Shown here: one piece after another, positions 15,612-25,488 of the stretch
How positions within the stretch are numbered: position 1 is the stretch's first letter
Layout: each line of letters begins with the position of its first letter
Assembly: GCA_024694125.1 (NCBI GenBank)
Contig: JAILKE010000068.1
Location: forward strand, 1 to 35,774
Source of the DNA: Bacteroidales bacterium
GTDB lineage: Bacteria > Bacteroidota > Bacteroidia > Bacteroidales > UBA3663
Direction of reading: 5' to 3'
DNA: 35,774 nt
The notes under the pieces: model-generated
The model's input: only the letters and a program-made list of their open reading frames with translations
Told to the model about the DNA's origin: nothing
Databases searched by the model: none
Translations under genes and position numbers: made by a program

Positions 15612-17003
15612 TCACTCTCCGACCCGCCCCGTCACGACACGACGATAGGTGCGATAGCCATATACGGCAATAACGACGAAGCATATCAGCGGAAGGATGA
15701 ACGAAACGTTGGTAGCAGGCATACCCCACAGGTAACCTTGATCGATGATGCGGGCTTGTACTGGGGGCAATACCGAACCGCCCAGAATGGCCATGATCAA
15801 ACCTGCGGCACCGAATTTGGCATCTTCGCCCATACGTTCCAGAGCAATACCATAGATGGTCGGGAACATCACGCACATAGTGAACGAAACTCCTACCAGA
15901 CAATACAGACCCGAACGAGAACGTGAGGCGATCACGCCACATACCAGCAACGCCGAGAGGATTCCCAGGATCAAGAGCAATCGACCAGGCTTGAGATACT
16001 TGAGCAGGTAGGTCCCTATGAATCGGCCAACGCAATGTCCGCACATAGCCAGGATGTTATAGCCCTGGCTGAGCACCTCGGCATTCTTCTCGGTCATAGC
16101 GCCCGATGTATCTATGCCCAACATAGAACCTATCCAATGCTCCAGCTGCGTGTAGTCACCCTCGTTCAGCAACAGGCGGGTACCATACTGGATGATGAAG
16201 GTCCAACACATAATCTGGGCACCCACATAGCAGAACTGCGCCACGACACCCTCGCGATAGTGATGCGAGTGCCACAGGCGCGACATCGTCGGACCGAAGT
16301 TGATGTCGTGCTGCTGGTCGCCATTCTTGGGCATGCTCACAAAGAAATAGACGATGAGCATCAACAGTATGATCAATCCGATAGCCAGGTAGGGAGATAT
16401 CAGCACATCCAGATCGCTGTTGCGCAATGCGGCAAACTCAGCATCATCCAGCAGAGCGCGGTCCTCGGTTGTGAGTGGGCTCAAACGGTTCTGGATGAAT
16501 GTCATAGCCACGAACATACCACACAGCGACCCGATGGGATTGAAGGCCTGAGCCATATTGAGACGACGGGTGGCCGTCTCCTCGGGTCCCATGGTGAGGA
16601 TATAGGGATTGCACGACGTCTCGAGGAACGAAAGTCCACACGTCAGGATGAAATAGGCAATCAGGAAGGGATAGAACGATTCGGTCAACTTGGCTGGCAG
16701 GAACAGCAATGCGCCCAATGCATACAGCCCCAATCCAAGCATGATGCCAGCCTTGTAACTATACTTTCGGATGAAGATAGCAGCCGGCAAAGCCATACAG
16801 AAGTATCCGCCGTAGAAAGCGACTTGCACCAGCGAACCATCGGTGACCGACATACGGAAAATCTTTGAGAACGCCTTGACCATAGGGTTGGTTATGTCAT
16901 TGGCGAAACCCCACAAGGCGAAACAACAAGTGACGAGCATGAAGGGGATGAGATAGTTGACACCATCCTTCTTCAGCAAAGAGATTTTTTCGATCTTTTT
17001 CAT
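15612..17003 (-). CDS. fucP: L-fucose permease-like MFS transporter
   Basis: This 463-residue protein has about twelve hydrophobic segments and FucP-family landmarks. These are LIPFMLVTCCFALWGFANDIT in helix 1 (the Asp corresponds to a proton-coupling residue of FucP), YGGYFCMALPAA, and the LETSCNPYI motif with its conserved Glu. The family contains L-fucose:H+ and related glucose/galactose symporters of the inner membrane. It is the first gene of the minus-strand set and is divergent from the DapA-family aldolase gene, with which it shares a 412-base control region. The transported sugar is assumed to be fucose because fucI is in the same locus. Confidence 0.82.
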   Translation of the reverse strand: MKKIEKISLLKKDGVNYLIPFMLVTCCFALWGFANDITNPMVKAFSKIFRMSVTDGSLVQVAFYGGYFCMALPAAIFIRKYSYKAGIMLGLGLYALGALLFLPAKLTESFYPFLIAYFILTCGLSFLETSCNPYILTMGPEETATRRLNMAQAFNPIGSLCGMFVAMTFIQNRLSPLTTEDRALLDDAEFAALRNSDLDVLISPYLAIGLIILLMLIVYFFVSMPKNGDQQHDINFGPTMSRLWHSHHYREGVVAQFCYVGAQIMCWTFIIQYGTRLLLNEGDYTQLEHWIGSMLGIDTSGAMTEKNAEVLSQGYNILAMCGHCVGRFIGTYLLKYLKPGRLLLILGILSALLVCGVIASRSRSGLYCLVGVSFTMCVMFPTIYGIALERMGEDAKFGAAGLIMAILGGSVLPPVQARIIDQGYLWGMPATNVSFILPLICFVVIAVYGYRTYRRVVTGRVGE

Positions 17004-17182
17004 TTGTATCGTAATAAGGTATTCTATCGGGAACTGAGGTCCCTTTATTTAAGGTTAATGCTTCTAAAGTCAAGAAACGCTTGGACTACACTTTCTTCAT
17101 CAGGGCGACACGCACTTCCTCTAATCTATTGCAGCAAACCGAACAACCTGTGCTCAACTATCGCCCATATAAATTCCGGCGA

Positions 17183-17190
17183 CAAAAATA
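17183..17190 (-). promoter_or_regulatory. Possible -7 box of the permease operon
   Basis: The minus strand reads TATTTTTG, consistent with TAnnTTTG but in AT-rich DNA, so it is a weaker call than the plus-strand promoter nearby. Confidence 0.35.
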
Positions 17191-17263
17191 AGGCAAATAT
17201 TCGAAAAACGCAAGAATTATAGACAAAAACTTCACGTTTTAGTGCAATTTAACACGTATTAAC

Positions 17264-17294
17264 TTGCAAATACCACAAATACTCACTATCTTTG
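17264..17294 (+). promoter_or_regulatory. Promoter of the aldolase-symporter-fucI set
   Basis: TTGC (17264-17267) and TATCTTTG (17287-17294) are separated by 19 bases, the classic Bacteroidetes -33/-7 arrangement. The ATG follows about 120 bases later at 17416. Confidence 0.7.
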
Positions 17295-17415
17295 TCGCCG
17301 ATTTTTGAGACAGGTGCTCGGCCGGTGAGCCCCTCTCAGACACAGACACTCCGGCAGTACCATGTCACGCATTAACTTATCTCATCTTTCATTTTATAAT
17401 CTTAAACATCACATC

Positions 17416-18351
17416 ATGAAACAACCCCTTTGCGGCATTATTCCGCCCCTCGTCACTCCCCTTCTGGACAACGAAACTCTCGATGTTCGCTCATTGGAGC
17501 GTCTCATCAATCACCTCATTGCAGGTGGCGTACACGGTCTTTTCATCCTGGGCACAACGGGCGAGGAGCAATCCCTCTCCTACAACGTTCGCCAACAGAT
17601 GATACGCGAGACGTGCCGCATCAACGGCAACCGTCTTCCTGTCCTGGTATGCATCACGGATACCTCATTGGTCGAGTCTATCCGTCTGGCCAACATTGCT
17701 GCCGAGTGTGGCGCGTCGGGTTTGGTCAGCGCACCTCCCTATTACTTTGCTACGGGTCAACCCGAGTTGGCTCAGTTCTACGAGGAATTGGTCCCACAGT
17801 TACCCCTTCCCGTCTTTCTGTACAACATGCCATCGCACGTCAAGGTCAATTTCGCACCTGCCACAGTAGCTCGTCTGGCGCAGATGCCTCAGGTGGTGGG
17901 CCTCAAGGACTCTTCGGCCAATGCCGTTTATTTTCAGAGCGTGATGTATGCCGTTCGCCAGAGCGGCCGCAAGGACTTTGCTATGCTTTGCGGTCCCGAG
18001 GAGATTACTGGCGAGTGCGTCCTGATGGGCGGCAACGGTGGCGTGAACGGTGGCGCCAATATGTTCCCCGAACTCTATGTGGCTATGTACAATGCTGCCG
18101 TCAAGGCCAACATCCCCGAAATGCGTCGATTGCAGCAATACATCATGCAGATTTCATCCAGCATATACTGCATCGGACAACATGGCTCCAGTTACCTGAA
18201 GGGATTGAAGTGTGCCTGCTCTCTGCTCGGTGTGATAGACAATGACTTCGTCGCATCACCATTCTACAAATTCAACCAGCCCGAACGCGACAAGGTACAG
18301 AGAGCTCTCGATGCCCTCCCCATTCATGACGGCATATTGGACATATTCTAA
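17416..18351 (+). CDS. DapA/NanA-family aldolase
   Basis: This 311-residue protein is a dihydrodipicolinate-synthase-family TIM barrel. GTTGEE (Thr47-Thr48) is the carboxylate-binding motif, VFLYNMPS carries Tyr136, and VGLKDSS carries the Schiff-base Lys164. GGNGGVNGGAN near residues 205-216 is the glycine-rich segment. Members cleave or form 2-keto acids with pyruvate. Here, next to fucose genes, a 2-keto-3-deoxy-L-fuconate aldolase giving pyruvate and lactaldehyde is plausible, while sialic acid lyase is an alternative. I start at 17416 (MKQPLCGIIPP) because homologues begin there; the frame open to 17362 adds an unconserved leader. Confidence 0.85.
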   Translation: MKQPLCGIIPPLVTPLLDNETLDVRSLERLINHLIAGGVHGLFILGTTGEEQSLSYNVRQQMIRETCRINGNRLPVLVCITDTSLVESIRLANIAAECGASGLVSAPPYYFATGQPELAQFYEELVPQLPLPVFLYNMPSHVKVNFAPATVARLAQMPQVVGLKDSSANAVYFQSVMYAVRQSGRKDFAMLCGPEEITGECVLMGGNGGVNGGANMFPELYVAMYNAAVKANIPEMRRLQQYIMQISSSIYCIGQHGSSYLKGLKCACSLLGVIDNDFVASPFYKFNQPERDKVQRALDALPIHDGILDIF

Positions 18352-18419
18352 TATATAATGACGATTGGTCGGTGCCCAGCATCCATCGGCTCCGCACCAA
18401 TCACTTTACCCGTAGGTTA

Positions 18420-19934
18420 ATGAACATAATTGATCTGATAGTTTTCTTAGTCTTCACAGGCGGCATCGTGCTGATGGGCAGTTTGTTCTACAAGAAGGAC
18501 ACCAGTGCCCGTGAGTTCACCAATGCCGGCAGGAGCATACCTGGTTGGGTAGTGGGCATGAGCATATTCTCGACCTACGTATCGAGCATCAGCTACCTGG
18601 GCAATCCTGGCAAGGCCTATGCAGGCGACTGGAATCCATTCGTCTTCGGCCTCAGCATACCGATAGCCTGTTGGATAGCTGCCCGATGGTTCGTACCCTT
18701 CTACCGCCGGCACACTTCGGTTTCGGCATACGCCTTTCTCGAGGAACGATTCGGAGCCTGGGCACGCATCTATGCCTCGGCATGCTACCTGCTCACCCAG
18801 ATAGCACGCATGGGATCGATTCTCTTCCTGTTGGCCATGCCCATGAACATACTGATGGGATGGGACCTGCGCACGGTCATCATCATCACGTCGGCTGCCA
18901 TCATACTCTACTCCATGCTGGGCGGTATGAAGGCGGTCATCTGGACCGAAGCGATACAGGGTTTCATCCTGATTGGCGGAGCATTGGTATGTCTGGGCGT
19001 TCTGCTTTGGTCCATGCCCGAAGGACCCATGCAGGCATTCGAGATTGGTTGGAACACCGTCGATGAGGCGGGCCGCAATAAGTTCTCATTAGGGTCGTTC
19101 GATGTATCGGACCTCAGGCACAGCACATTCTGGGTATGCCTGATATACGGCATCTTCATCAACTTGCAGAACTATGGCATCGACCAGAACTATGTACAGC
19201 GTTACCATACGGCCAAGACCGAGAAGGAGGCCAAGCACGCTGCCCTGTTCGGCGGATGGCTATACATACCGGTATCTGCCCTGTTTTTCCTCATCGGCAC
19301 CTGCCTGTTCAGTTATTACCGTGTGATGCCCGATCCCGAAGTAGCTGCGTTCGAGGCGGCAGGCAAGACGGACTACATCTTCCCCTACTTCATGGTGCAC
19401 TCCTTACCACAGGGATTGACCGGTCTGCTCATTGCCTCTGTCTTTGCCGCAGGCATGAGCACAGTGGCCACTTCGGTGACGTCGTGCTCTACCATCATCC
19501 TGACCGACTACTGGATGCGCATGCGCCGACACGTGCACCGTCCTGGTCACGAGGGGCGCAACCGTCTGGGCGACCGCGAACACCTCGCCGTTCTCAAGGG
19601 TAGTTCTGTCCTGGTAGGTATAGCTGGCATCATGGTGGCGTTGGCATTGGTCAATGTGGACAGCATCCTCGATGCCTGGTGGAAGTTGTCCTCCATCTTC
19701 TCCGGCGGCATGTTGGGCCTCTTCCTGCTCGGTTACCTCTCTCAACGGGTCAAGAACATCCATGCCCTGCTGGGTGTGCTATGCGGATTTGCTGTGATAG
19801 CATGGATCTCCGCTTGGGAATGGCTCGGACTACCCGACCCCGGCATGCACTCCTACCTGGCCATTGTCCTGGGCACGATGACTATCTTCATCGTCGGATT
19901 CACAGCATGCCTGTTCATCAAGAAGGCCTCCTGA
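18420..19934 (+). CDS. Sodium:solute symporter (SSS family)
   Basis: This 504-residue membrane protein has about thirteen hydrophobic segments. SSS features are the short first helix (MNIIDLIVFLVFTGGIV), FTNAGRSIPGWVVGMSIFSTYVSS, the SYLGNPGKAYAGDW region and GLLIASVFAAGMSTVATSVTSCSTI, which contributes to the sodium site. It imports a solute, probably a sugar or sugar acid, with Na+. It follows the aldolase by 68 bases and precedes fucI by 79. The ATG at 18420 is preferred to the longer frame because the membrane helix begins there. Together with the FucP-like protein it gives the locus two different importers. Confidence 0.85.
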   Translation: MNIIDLIVFLVFTGGIVLMGSLFYKKDTSAREFTNAGRSIPGWVVGMSIFSTYVSSISYLGNPGKAYAGDWNPFVFGLSIPIACWIAARWFVPFYRRHTSVSAYAFLEERFGAWARIYASACYLLTQIARMGSILFLLAMPMNILMGWDLRTVIIITSAAIILYSMLGGMKAVIWTEAIQGFILIGGALVCLGVLLWSMPEGPMQAFEIGWNTVDEAGRNKFSLGSFDVSDLRHSTFWVCLIYGIFINLQNYGIDQNYVQRYHTAKTEKEAKHAALFGGWLYIPVSALFFLIGTCLFSYYRVMPDPEVAAFEAAGKTDYIFPYFMVHSLPQGLTGLLIASVFAAGMSTVATSVTSCSTIILTDYWMRMRRHVHRPGHEGRNRLGDREHLAVLKGSSVLVGIAGIMVALALVNVDSILDAWWKLSSIFSGGMLGLFLLGYLSQRVKNIHALLGVLCGFAVIAWISAWEWLGLPDPGMHSYLAIVLGTMTIFIVGFTACLFIKKAS

Positions 19935-20013
19935 TGGAACCCGCAATTAATAATCATGTGAGCGAATTGTAATACTTGCTTTACTTGAATAACCACATAA
20001 CCTTAAATAAATT

Positions 20014-21831
20014 ATGAATTATCCCAAGATTGGTATTCGTCCGACCATAGACGGACGTCAGGGCGGCATACGCGAGACCCTCGAAGACAAAACCATGGCT
20101 TTGGCCCAAGCAGTGGCCCAATTGATAAGCTGCAACCTCCGCAACGGCGACGGTTCGCCCGTCGAGTGTGTCATCTCCGATACGACTATAGGTCGTGTAG
20201 CCGAGAGTGCTGCCTGTGCCGAGAAGTTCGAACGCGAAGGCGTCGGTGCCACCATCACCGTTACCAGCTGCTGGTGTTACGGATCGGAGACAATGGACAT
20301 GAACCCCTCATACCCCAAAGCCGTTTGGGGATTCAATGGAACCGAACGACCGGGCGCTGTCTATCTGGCTGCCGTCCTGGCGGCACACGCACAGAAAGGG
20401 TTGCCGGCATACGGCATCTACGGACACGATGTCCAGGACCTGTCGGACAACACCATCCCTGCCGATGTAGCAGAGAAGATTCTCCGTTTCGCTCGTGCAG
20501 CTCAAGCCGTTGCTACTATGCGCGGCAAGTCTTACTTGAGCCTGGGCAATACCTGCATGGGTATAGCCGGTTCAATAGTCAATGCCGATTTCCTGCAGCA
20601 GTACCTGGGTATGCGCACGGAGTACGTATCTCTCGTCGAGATATTGCGCCGCGTTGATTACGGCATCTACGACCACGAGGAGTTCGACCGCGCCATGAAG
20701 TGGGTCGAGAAGTACTGCAAGCCCAACGAGGGACACGACTACAACGAGGACCGCCAACTCTTCCCCGGTACCCCGATGACCACATTCCAGGGAAAAGGCA
20801 AGGGGAAGAACCGTGCCGAGAAGGATCAAGACTGGGAATTTACCGTCAAGTCCATGATGATCATCAACGACCTGATGCACGGCTCAACCAAGTTGCGCGA
20901 AATGGGCTATCTCGAAGAGGCATTGGGCCACAACGCCATTGCCGCCGGTGTCCAGGGCCAACGTCAATGGACCGACTACAAACCTAACTTCGACTTCCCC
21001 GAGTCGCTGATGTGCACCAGTTTCGACTGGAACGGCAAACGCGAAGCACGCATCCTCGCCACCGAGAACGATTTCCTCAATGGCATGTCCATGCTCTTCG
21101 GACATCTGCTCACCAACCGTGGCGTGATGTTCTCCGACATACGCACCTATTGGAGCCCCGATGCCGTTGAACGTGTGAGCGGCAAGCGCCCCACGGGAGC
21201 AGCAGCTGGCGGCTTCATCCACCTCATCAACTCGGGTGCCACTACGCTCGATGCCACAGGAGCCATGACCGACAGCGAGGGCAAACCGACAATGAAGTGC
21301 CCATGGGACATGACCGATGCCGATGTGGAGGCCTGCCTCAAGGCTACCAGTTGGATGCCTGCCGACCGCGATTACTTCCGCGGTGGAGGCTATTCATCCC
21401 ACTTCCTCACCAAGGGTGGCATGCCTATGACCATGATGCGTCTCAACATCGTCCAGGGACTGGGCCCAGTATTGCAACTGGCCGAGGGCTGGACAGTCGA
21501 TCTGGACCCGAAGACCAACGACATTCTTGACAAGCGCACCGACCCTACATGGCCTACCACATGGTTCGTACCTCGTCTGGACGCAAGCAAGGATGCCTTC
21601 AAGGATGTATATAGTGTGATGAACAACTGGGGAGCCAACCACGGTGCCATCGCCTACGGACACATCGGCGCCGACTTGATTACCCTCTGTGCCATGCTCC
21701 GCATCCCTGTATGCATGCACAATGTAGCAGACAGCGACATCTTCCGTCCATCATGCTGGAACGCATTCGGCATGGACAAGGAAGGTGCTGATTATCGCGC
21801 ATGTAGCAACTTCGGTCCATTGTACAAATAA
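20014..21831 (+). CDS. fucI: L-fucose isomerase
   Basis: This 605-residue protein matches L-fucose isomerase over its length. It starts [18 protein letters not shown]. The Mn2+ ligands are Glu351 (ATENDFLNG), Asp375 (SDIRTYW) and His543 (NNWGANHGA), with the same spacing as Glu337, Asp361 and His528 of the E. coli enzyme. It converts L-fucose to L-fuculose in the cytoplasm and can also act on D-arabinose. It is the last gene of the plus-strand set. No fuculokinase or fuculose-phosphate aldolase gene is present in the window. A hairpin at 21915-21949 follows. Confidence 0.95.
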   Translation: MNYPKIGIRPTIDGRQGGIRETLEDKTMALAQAVAQLISCNLRNGDGSPVECVISDTTIGRVAESAACAEKFEREGVGATITVTSCWCYGSETMDMNPSYPKAVWGFNGTERPGAVYLAAVLAAHAQKGLPAYGIYGHDVQDLSDNTIPADVAEKILRFARAAQAVATMRGKSYLSLGNTCMGIAGSIVNADFLQQYLGMRTEYVSLVEILRRVDYGIYDHEEFDRAMKWVEKYCKPNEGHDYNEDRQLFPGTPMTTFQGKGKGKNRAEKDQDWEFTVKSMMIINDLMHGSTKLREMGYLEEALGHNAIAAGVQGQRQWTDYKPNFDFPESLMCTSFDWNGKREARILATENDFLNGMSMLFGHLLTNRGVMFSDIRTYWSPDAVERVSGKRPTGAAAGGFIHLINSGATTLDATGAMTDSEGKPTMKCPWDMTDADVEACLKATSWMPADRDYFRGGGYSSHFLTKGGMPMTMMRLNIVQGLGPVLQLAEGWTVDLDPKTNDILDKRTDPTWPTTWFVPRLDASKDAFKDVYSVMNNWGANHGAIAYGHIGADLITLCAMLRIPVCMHNVADSDIFRPSCWNAFGMDKEGADYRACSNFGPLYK

Positions 21832-21914
21832 CGAACCATCAGTTCTTGACGCCAGGGCCGCCATCGGGACATGAATCGCTCCCACATCACGTCTCGCAGC
21901 CTTGGTCACCACAC

Positions 21915-21949
21915 ATACCCTCTGGCCTCTCATCGAAGCCGGAGGGTAT
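21915..21949 (+). terminator. Hairpin downstream of fucI
   Basis: ATACCCTC (21915-21922) pairs with GAGGGTAT (21942-21949), extended by one G.T wobble and GGC/GCC to about 12 pairs, with an 11-base loop. The following TGTCATT is only weakly T-rich. Confidence 0.55.
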
Positions 21950-22041
21950 TGTCATTCCAGGCAAGTCCTGTCCGGTTACGCCTGACAACTCCCGTTTAAC
22001 GCCTTGCGACTTCCCTTCTATTACATTTTTGTGACAATTAT

Positions 22042-22066
22042 TGCACATTTCAATATCTAATGTGCA
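22042..22066. repeat. Inverted repeat upstream of the porX promoter
   Basis: TGCACAT (22042-22048) and ATGTGCA (22060-22066) are exact inverted arms with an 11-base spacer, about 95 bases upstream of the porX -7 box. This is a candidate operator. Confidence 0.35.
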
Positions 22067-22137
22067 TAAATTAACAAATTTTAAGACATGCTTATCGAGC
22101 AAAACGCACCATTTAAGGATTTTTTAACTTATTTTCT

Positions 22138-22167
22138 TTGCCATGTATAGAAAAATAAGTATCTTTG
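22138..22167 (+). promoter_or_regulatory. Promoter of porX
   Basis: TTTG (22138-22141) and TATCTTTG (22160-22167), 18 bases apart, match the -33/-7 consensus. The start codon is 60 bases downstream at 22227. Confidence 0.7.
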
Positions 22168-22226
22168 CGGCGTCCGAAACTGACAAAGCAGAGGACTTAA
22201 CAATTTGTAGTAAGTAATATATATAA

Positions 22227-23774
22227 ATGAGTAATCCGCAGCTCCTTTGGGCCGACGATGAGATTGATCTCCTCAAGCCCCATATCATGTTCCTGCAGCA
22301 GAAGGGATATGATGTGACTACCGTCACTAACGGACAGGACGCACTCGACCAGGTACGAGAGAAGACTTTCGACTTGGTCTTCTTGGACGAAAATATGCCT
22401 GGCATAACAGGACTTGAGACCCTCCAATGTATCAAGGAGATTCAGCCGTCCCTGCCGGTCATAATGGTAACCAAGAGCGAAGAGGAGAACATCATGGACC
22501 AAGCCATTGGTGGCAAGATTGCCGATTACCTGATCAAACCAGTATTACCTACTCAGATGCTGATGAGCATCAAAAAGAATCTCCATGCCCGTGCTATCAC
22601 CCAACAGCAGCAGACCTCCGGCTACCAGCAGGAGTTCGGCCGCCTCTCTGTGTCCATAGATCAGGCGCAGACCTTCGAGGATTGGGTCGAGACCTACAAG
22701 CGTCTCGTATTCTGGGAACTGGAGTTGAGCGAGAGTGACGACACCGGCCTCAGCCAGATGCTGATGATGCAGAAGGAGGAGGCCAACACGCAATTTGCCA
22801 AGTTCATCAAGCGGCATTATGCCGACTGGATGCAGGGCAAGGAGCGTCCTGTCATGTCAACCGACATCTTCAAGAGCAAGGTCTTCCCCGCCCTGGACAA
22901 TGGAGAGAAACTCTTTCTCATCGTCATCGACAATTTCCGTCTGGACCAATGGCGCACCATACAACCCCTGTTGTCGGAGTACTTCAATTGCCAGGAAGAT
23001 GTATATTGCTCCATCCTCCCTACGGCTACCCAATATGCCCGCAATGCCATCTTCTCCGGCCTGATGCCCGACCGCATCTCCGAAATGTTCCCAGACCTGT
23101 GGGTGGACGAAGACTCCGAGGAGGGCAAGAACCTCAACGAAGCCCCTCTCATACAGACGCAGTTGGACCGATATCGCCGCAAGGAGACGTTCTCTTACCA
23201 CAAGGTCAACGAATCGCGCTACTGCGAGAACCTCGTGGGCAAACTCAAGAGCCTCAACCAATATCCTCTCAACGTCGTTGTGCTCAACTTCATCGACATG
23301 CTGAGCCACGCACGCACGGACATCAAGGTGGTCAACGAGCTGGCCAGGACGGAATCGGCCTACCGCGCCCTGACCAAGACCTGGCTGGAGCACTCCTCTA
23401 CCCTCGCCATGCTCAAGCGCATAGCCGAGATGGGATACAAGGTCATATTGACGACCGATCACGGCACTATCCGCGTCGATAATCCTATCAAGATAATCGG
23501 CGACAAGAACGTCAACACCAACTTGCGCTACAAGTTGGGCAAGAACCTGAACCATCAGAGCAAGACGGTCTTCGAAGTAACGCATCCGAAAGATTTCGGA
23601 TTGCCTATATTGAATTTATCAACGAGTTATGTATTTGCCACAGGACACGATTTCCTGGCATATCCCAACAACTATAATTATTACGTACAGTACTACAAAG
23701 ATACTTTCCAACACGGAGGAATATCCATGGAAGAGATGCTCATTCCATTGATTACTTTAGAGCCCAAGGTATAG
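22227..23774 (+). CDS. porX: PorX-type response regulator with alkaline-phosphatase-superfamily (PglZ) domain
   Basis: This 515-residue protein has an N-terminal receiver domain (about 5-120) with acidic pair Asp10-Asp11, phospho-acceptor Asp54 (VFLDENMPG) and conserved Lys104 (IKP). A helical linker leads to a C-terminal PglZ domain of the alkaline phosphatase superfamily (about 205-515). That domain shows the metal/nucleophile motifs FLIVIDNFRLDQW, PTATQYARNAIFSG (Thr266/Thr268 candidate nucleophile), TTDHGT and ATGHDF. This is the architecture of PorX, which with the kinase PorY controls type IX secretion genes in Porphyromonas; homologues also occur in Bacteroidetes without that system. 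It has its own promoter. No porY is in the window. Confidence 0.92.
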   Translation: MSNPQLLWADDEIDLLKPHIMFLQQKGYDVTTVTNGQDALDQVREKTFDLVFLDENMPGITGLETLQCIKEIQPSLPVIMVTKSEEENIMDQAIGGKIADYLIKPVLPTQMLMSIKKNLHARAITQQQQTSGYQQEFGRLSVSIDQAQTFEDWVETYKRLVFWELELSESDDTGLSQMLMMQKEEANTQFAKFIKRHYADWMQGKERPVMSTDIFKSKVFPALDNGEKLFLIVIDNFRLDQWRTIQPLLSEYFNCQEDVYCSILPTATQYARNAIFSGLMPDRISEMFPDLWVDEDSEEGKNLNEAPLIQTQLDRYRRKETFSYHKVNESRYCENLVGKLKSLNQYPLNVVVLNFIDMLSHARTDIKVVNELARTESAYRALTKTWLEHSSTLAMLKRIAEMGYKVILTTDHGTIRVDNPIKIIGDKNVNTNLRYKLGKNLNHQSKTVFEVTHPKDFGLPILNLSTSYVFATGHDFLAYPNNYNYYVQYYKDTFQHGGISMEEMLIPLITLEPKV

Positions 23775-23932
23775 TGGCACCTCCCCAGCCCAAATCACCC
23801 GATACCGACTCTTCACTTCTGGAATACAGAATCACAAGTCGGCCAGAGCGTCAAGGCAATATATTCAATAACAGATTTATAATCAATCATCATACAATGG
23901 TACTTTTCAATATTTATAATCAGCCCTTTAAT

Positions 23933-25462
23933 ATGGAAGCAAGATTGAATACAGTCTTTGAAAAAAGTTTCAAAGAGAACTGGGATTTACCTGCCCTTTC
24001 CAATTTTCATGGGGAAACATTTACCTACGGACAAGTAGCTCAGCAGATTGCTAAATATCATCAAATGTGGCGCGAGGCAGGTTACGAACCTGGCTTCCGC
24101 GTGGCTATATGGGGCCGCAACAGCGCCCAGTGGGTCATTGCCCTCCTGGCTGCTCTCACTTATGGAGCCGTTGCTGTACCACTTCTGCATGAATTTACTC
24201 CAGATATGGTCAAGCGCCTGGTCGAGCACTCGGAGAGCAAGATTCTTCTCTCGGCCGACAAACTGGTTACATTGGAAGATTGCCCCGACGTCAAGCCTGA
24301 GGACCTGCACTACTACAAGCATCAGCCAGACGACCTGGCCCTGATCAACTATACTTCGGGCACCACCTCTGACTCCAAGGGCGTCATGATTCCTGAGCGT
24401 GCCCTCTGGAGCAATATGGCATTTGCCGAACAGGAACTCTGCGACATGAAGCGTGGCATGCAGGTTGTATCTCTGCTTCCTACTGCTCACATGTATGGTA
24501 TGGCATTCGAGGTTCTTTACGAGATTTGCATCGGCATGCACATCACTTTCATCACCTCTGCCCTCTCGGCTCCTACCATCATGAAGGCGCTCCAGGAGGT
24601 CAAGCCTAATCTTCTGGTCGTCGTTCCTATGCTGATTGAGAAGATTGTACGCAAGGGTATATTGACCAAGTACAACAACATGAAGGTCAAGATGCTCCGC
24701 AAGTTGCCTATGATTCGTTCTACCATCAACAAGAAGTTCCACGACGGCTTGATGCAGGCTCTGGGCGGCAATATCTACGAGGTCATCATCGGTGGCGCAG
24801 CCCTCAATGCCGAGGTAGAGGCTATCCTGCGCGAGATCAAGTTCCCTTATACCGTTGGATATGGCATGACTGAGTGCGCACCTATCATGGCATACGCCGA
24901 CTGGAAGGACTTCGAACGTAATTCATGCGGCAAGGCTGTGCCTCGCATGGAACTCAAGATTGACAGCAACGACCCACAGAACGAACCAGGCGAAATCCTG
25001 ACCCGAGGCATGAACGTGATGCTCGGATACTACAAGAACGAAGAGGCCACCCGCAAGGCTATCGACGAGGATGGCTGGTTGCATTCGGGCGACATGGGCA
25101 TCATCGATGCAGTCGGCAACCTCTTCATCAAGGGCCGTATCAAGAACATGCTCCTGAGCAGTTCCGGCCAGAACATCTACCCCGAGGAGATTGAGGCCGA
25201 GGTCAACAACTTGCCTTTCGCTATCGAGAGCGTTGTCGTGATGCGCGACCACCGTCTGGTTGCTCTGGTATTCCCCGATCGTGAAGCTGCCAAGGAGGCT
25301 GGCCTCAACAACGACGAGGCAATCCTCCGCTCGTTCGAGACCGAACGCAAGACGGTCAACAAGCACTTCCCTTCGTACGCTCAGATCAACGCCTTCGAGA
25401 TTGTGGAGAAGGAATTCGAAAAGACTCCCAAGAAGTCTATCCGCCGATTCCTCTACAAGTAA
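23933..25462 (+). CDS. Long-chain fatty acid--CoA ligase (AMP-forming)
   Basis: This 509-residue adenylate-forming enzyme carries the P-loop-like NYTSGTTSDSKGVMIP, GYGMTECAP (A5 motif), WLHSGDMG (A7), and GRIKNMLLSSSGQNIYPEEIE with the hinge residue. The C-terminal KTPKKSIRRFLYK holds the catalytic lysine. It activates fatty acids to acyl-CoA in the cytoplasm. The frame is open upstream to 23774, immediately after porX. I start at 23933 (MEARLNTVFEKSF) because related proteins begin with this helix; the ATG at 23897 (MVLFNIYNQ) is a fair alternative. No promoter consensus is visible, so it may be read through from porX. The class is firm. Confidence 0.88.
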   Translation: MEARLNTVFEKSFKENWDLPALSNFHGETFTYGQVAQQIAKYHQMWREAGYEPGFRVAIWGRNSAQWVIALLAALTYGAVAVPLLHEFTPDMVKRLVEHSESKILLSADKLVTLEDCPDVKPEDLHYYKHQPDDLALINYTSGTTSDSKGVMIPERALWSNMAFAEQELCDMKRGMQVVSLLPTAHMYGMAFEVLYEICIGMHITFITSALSAPTIMKALQEVKPNLLVVVPMLIEKIVRKGILTKYNNMKVKMLRKLPMIRSTINKKFHDGLMQALGGNIYEVIIGGAALNAEVEAILREIKFPYTVGYGMTECAPIMAYADWKDFERNSCGKAVPRMELKIDSNDPQNEPGEILTRGMNVMLGYYKNEEATRKAIDEDGWLHSGDMGIIDAVGNLFIKGRIKNMLLSSSGQNIYPEEIEAEVNNLPFAIESVVVMRDHRLVALVFPDREAAKEAGLNNDEAILRSFETERKTVNKHFPSYAQINAFEIVEKEFEKTPKKSIRRFLYK

Positions 25463-25488
25463 TCCACCCTTTCTCCAAGCCATCGAGC

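Larger units (their letters stand above)
17004..17415. other. Divergent control region of the fucose/sugar-acid locus
   Basis: This 412-base non-coding region separates the permease (minus) from the aldolase gene (plus). It holds a strong plus-strand promoter (17264-17294) and a weaker minus-strand TATTTTTG at 17183-17190, leaving leaders of about 120 and 170 nucleotides. A GC-rich leader segment (about 17310-17345, GGTGCTCGGCCGGTGAGC) could fold. No ORF is convincing. Confidence 0.6.
21832..22226. other. Intergenic region between fucI and porX
   Basis: This 395-base region contains a hairpin after fucI (21915-21949), a 7-bp inverted repeat (22042-22066) and the porX promoter (22138-22167). 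I see no ORF with coding character. Confidence 0.65.

Noticed and set aside
16035-16868. A 277-codon plus-strand frame opposite the FucP-like permease
   Set aside because: The minus-strand protein has clear transporter helices and family motifs; the plus-strand translation is Gln/His-rich shadow sequence with no domain.
17416-19934. Sialic acid catabolism (NanA-like lyase plus SSS transporter)
   Set aside because: The aldolase and SSS pair alone would allow it, but no epimerase, kinase or sialidase is present and the set leads into fucI and faces a FucP-like permease. It is kept only as an alternative substrate.
22857-23585. A 242-codon minus-strand frame opposite porX
   Set aside because: porX is complete and well conserved on the plus strand. 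The antisense translation shows no domain and no promoter.
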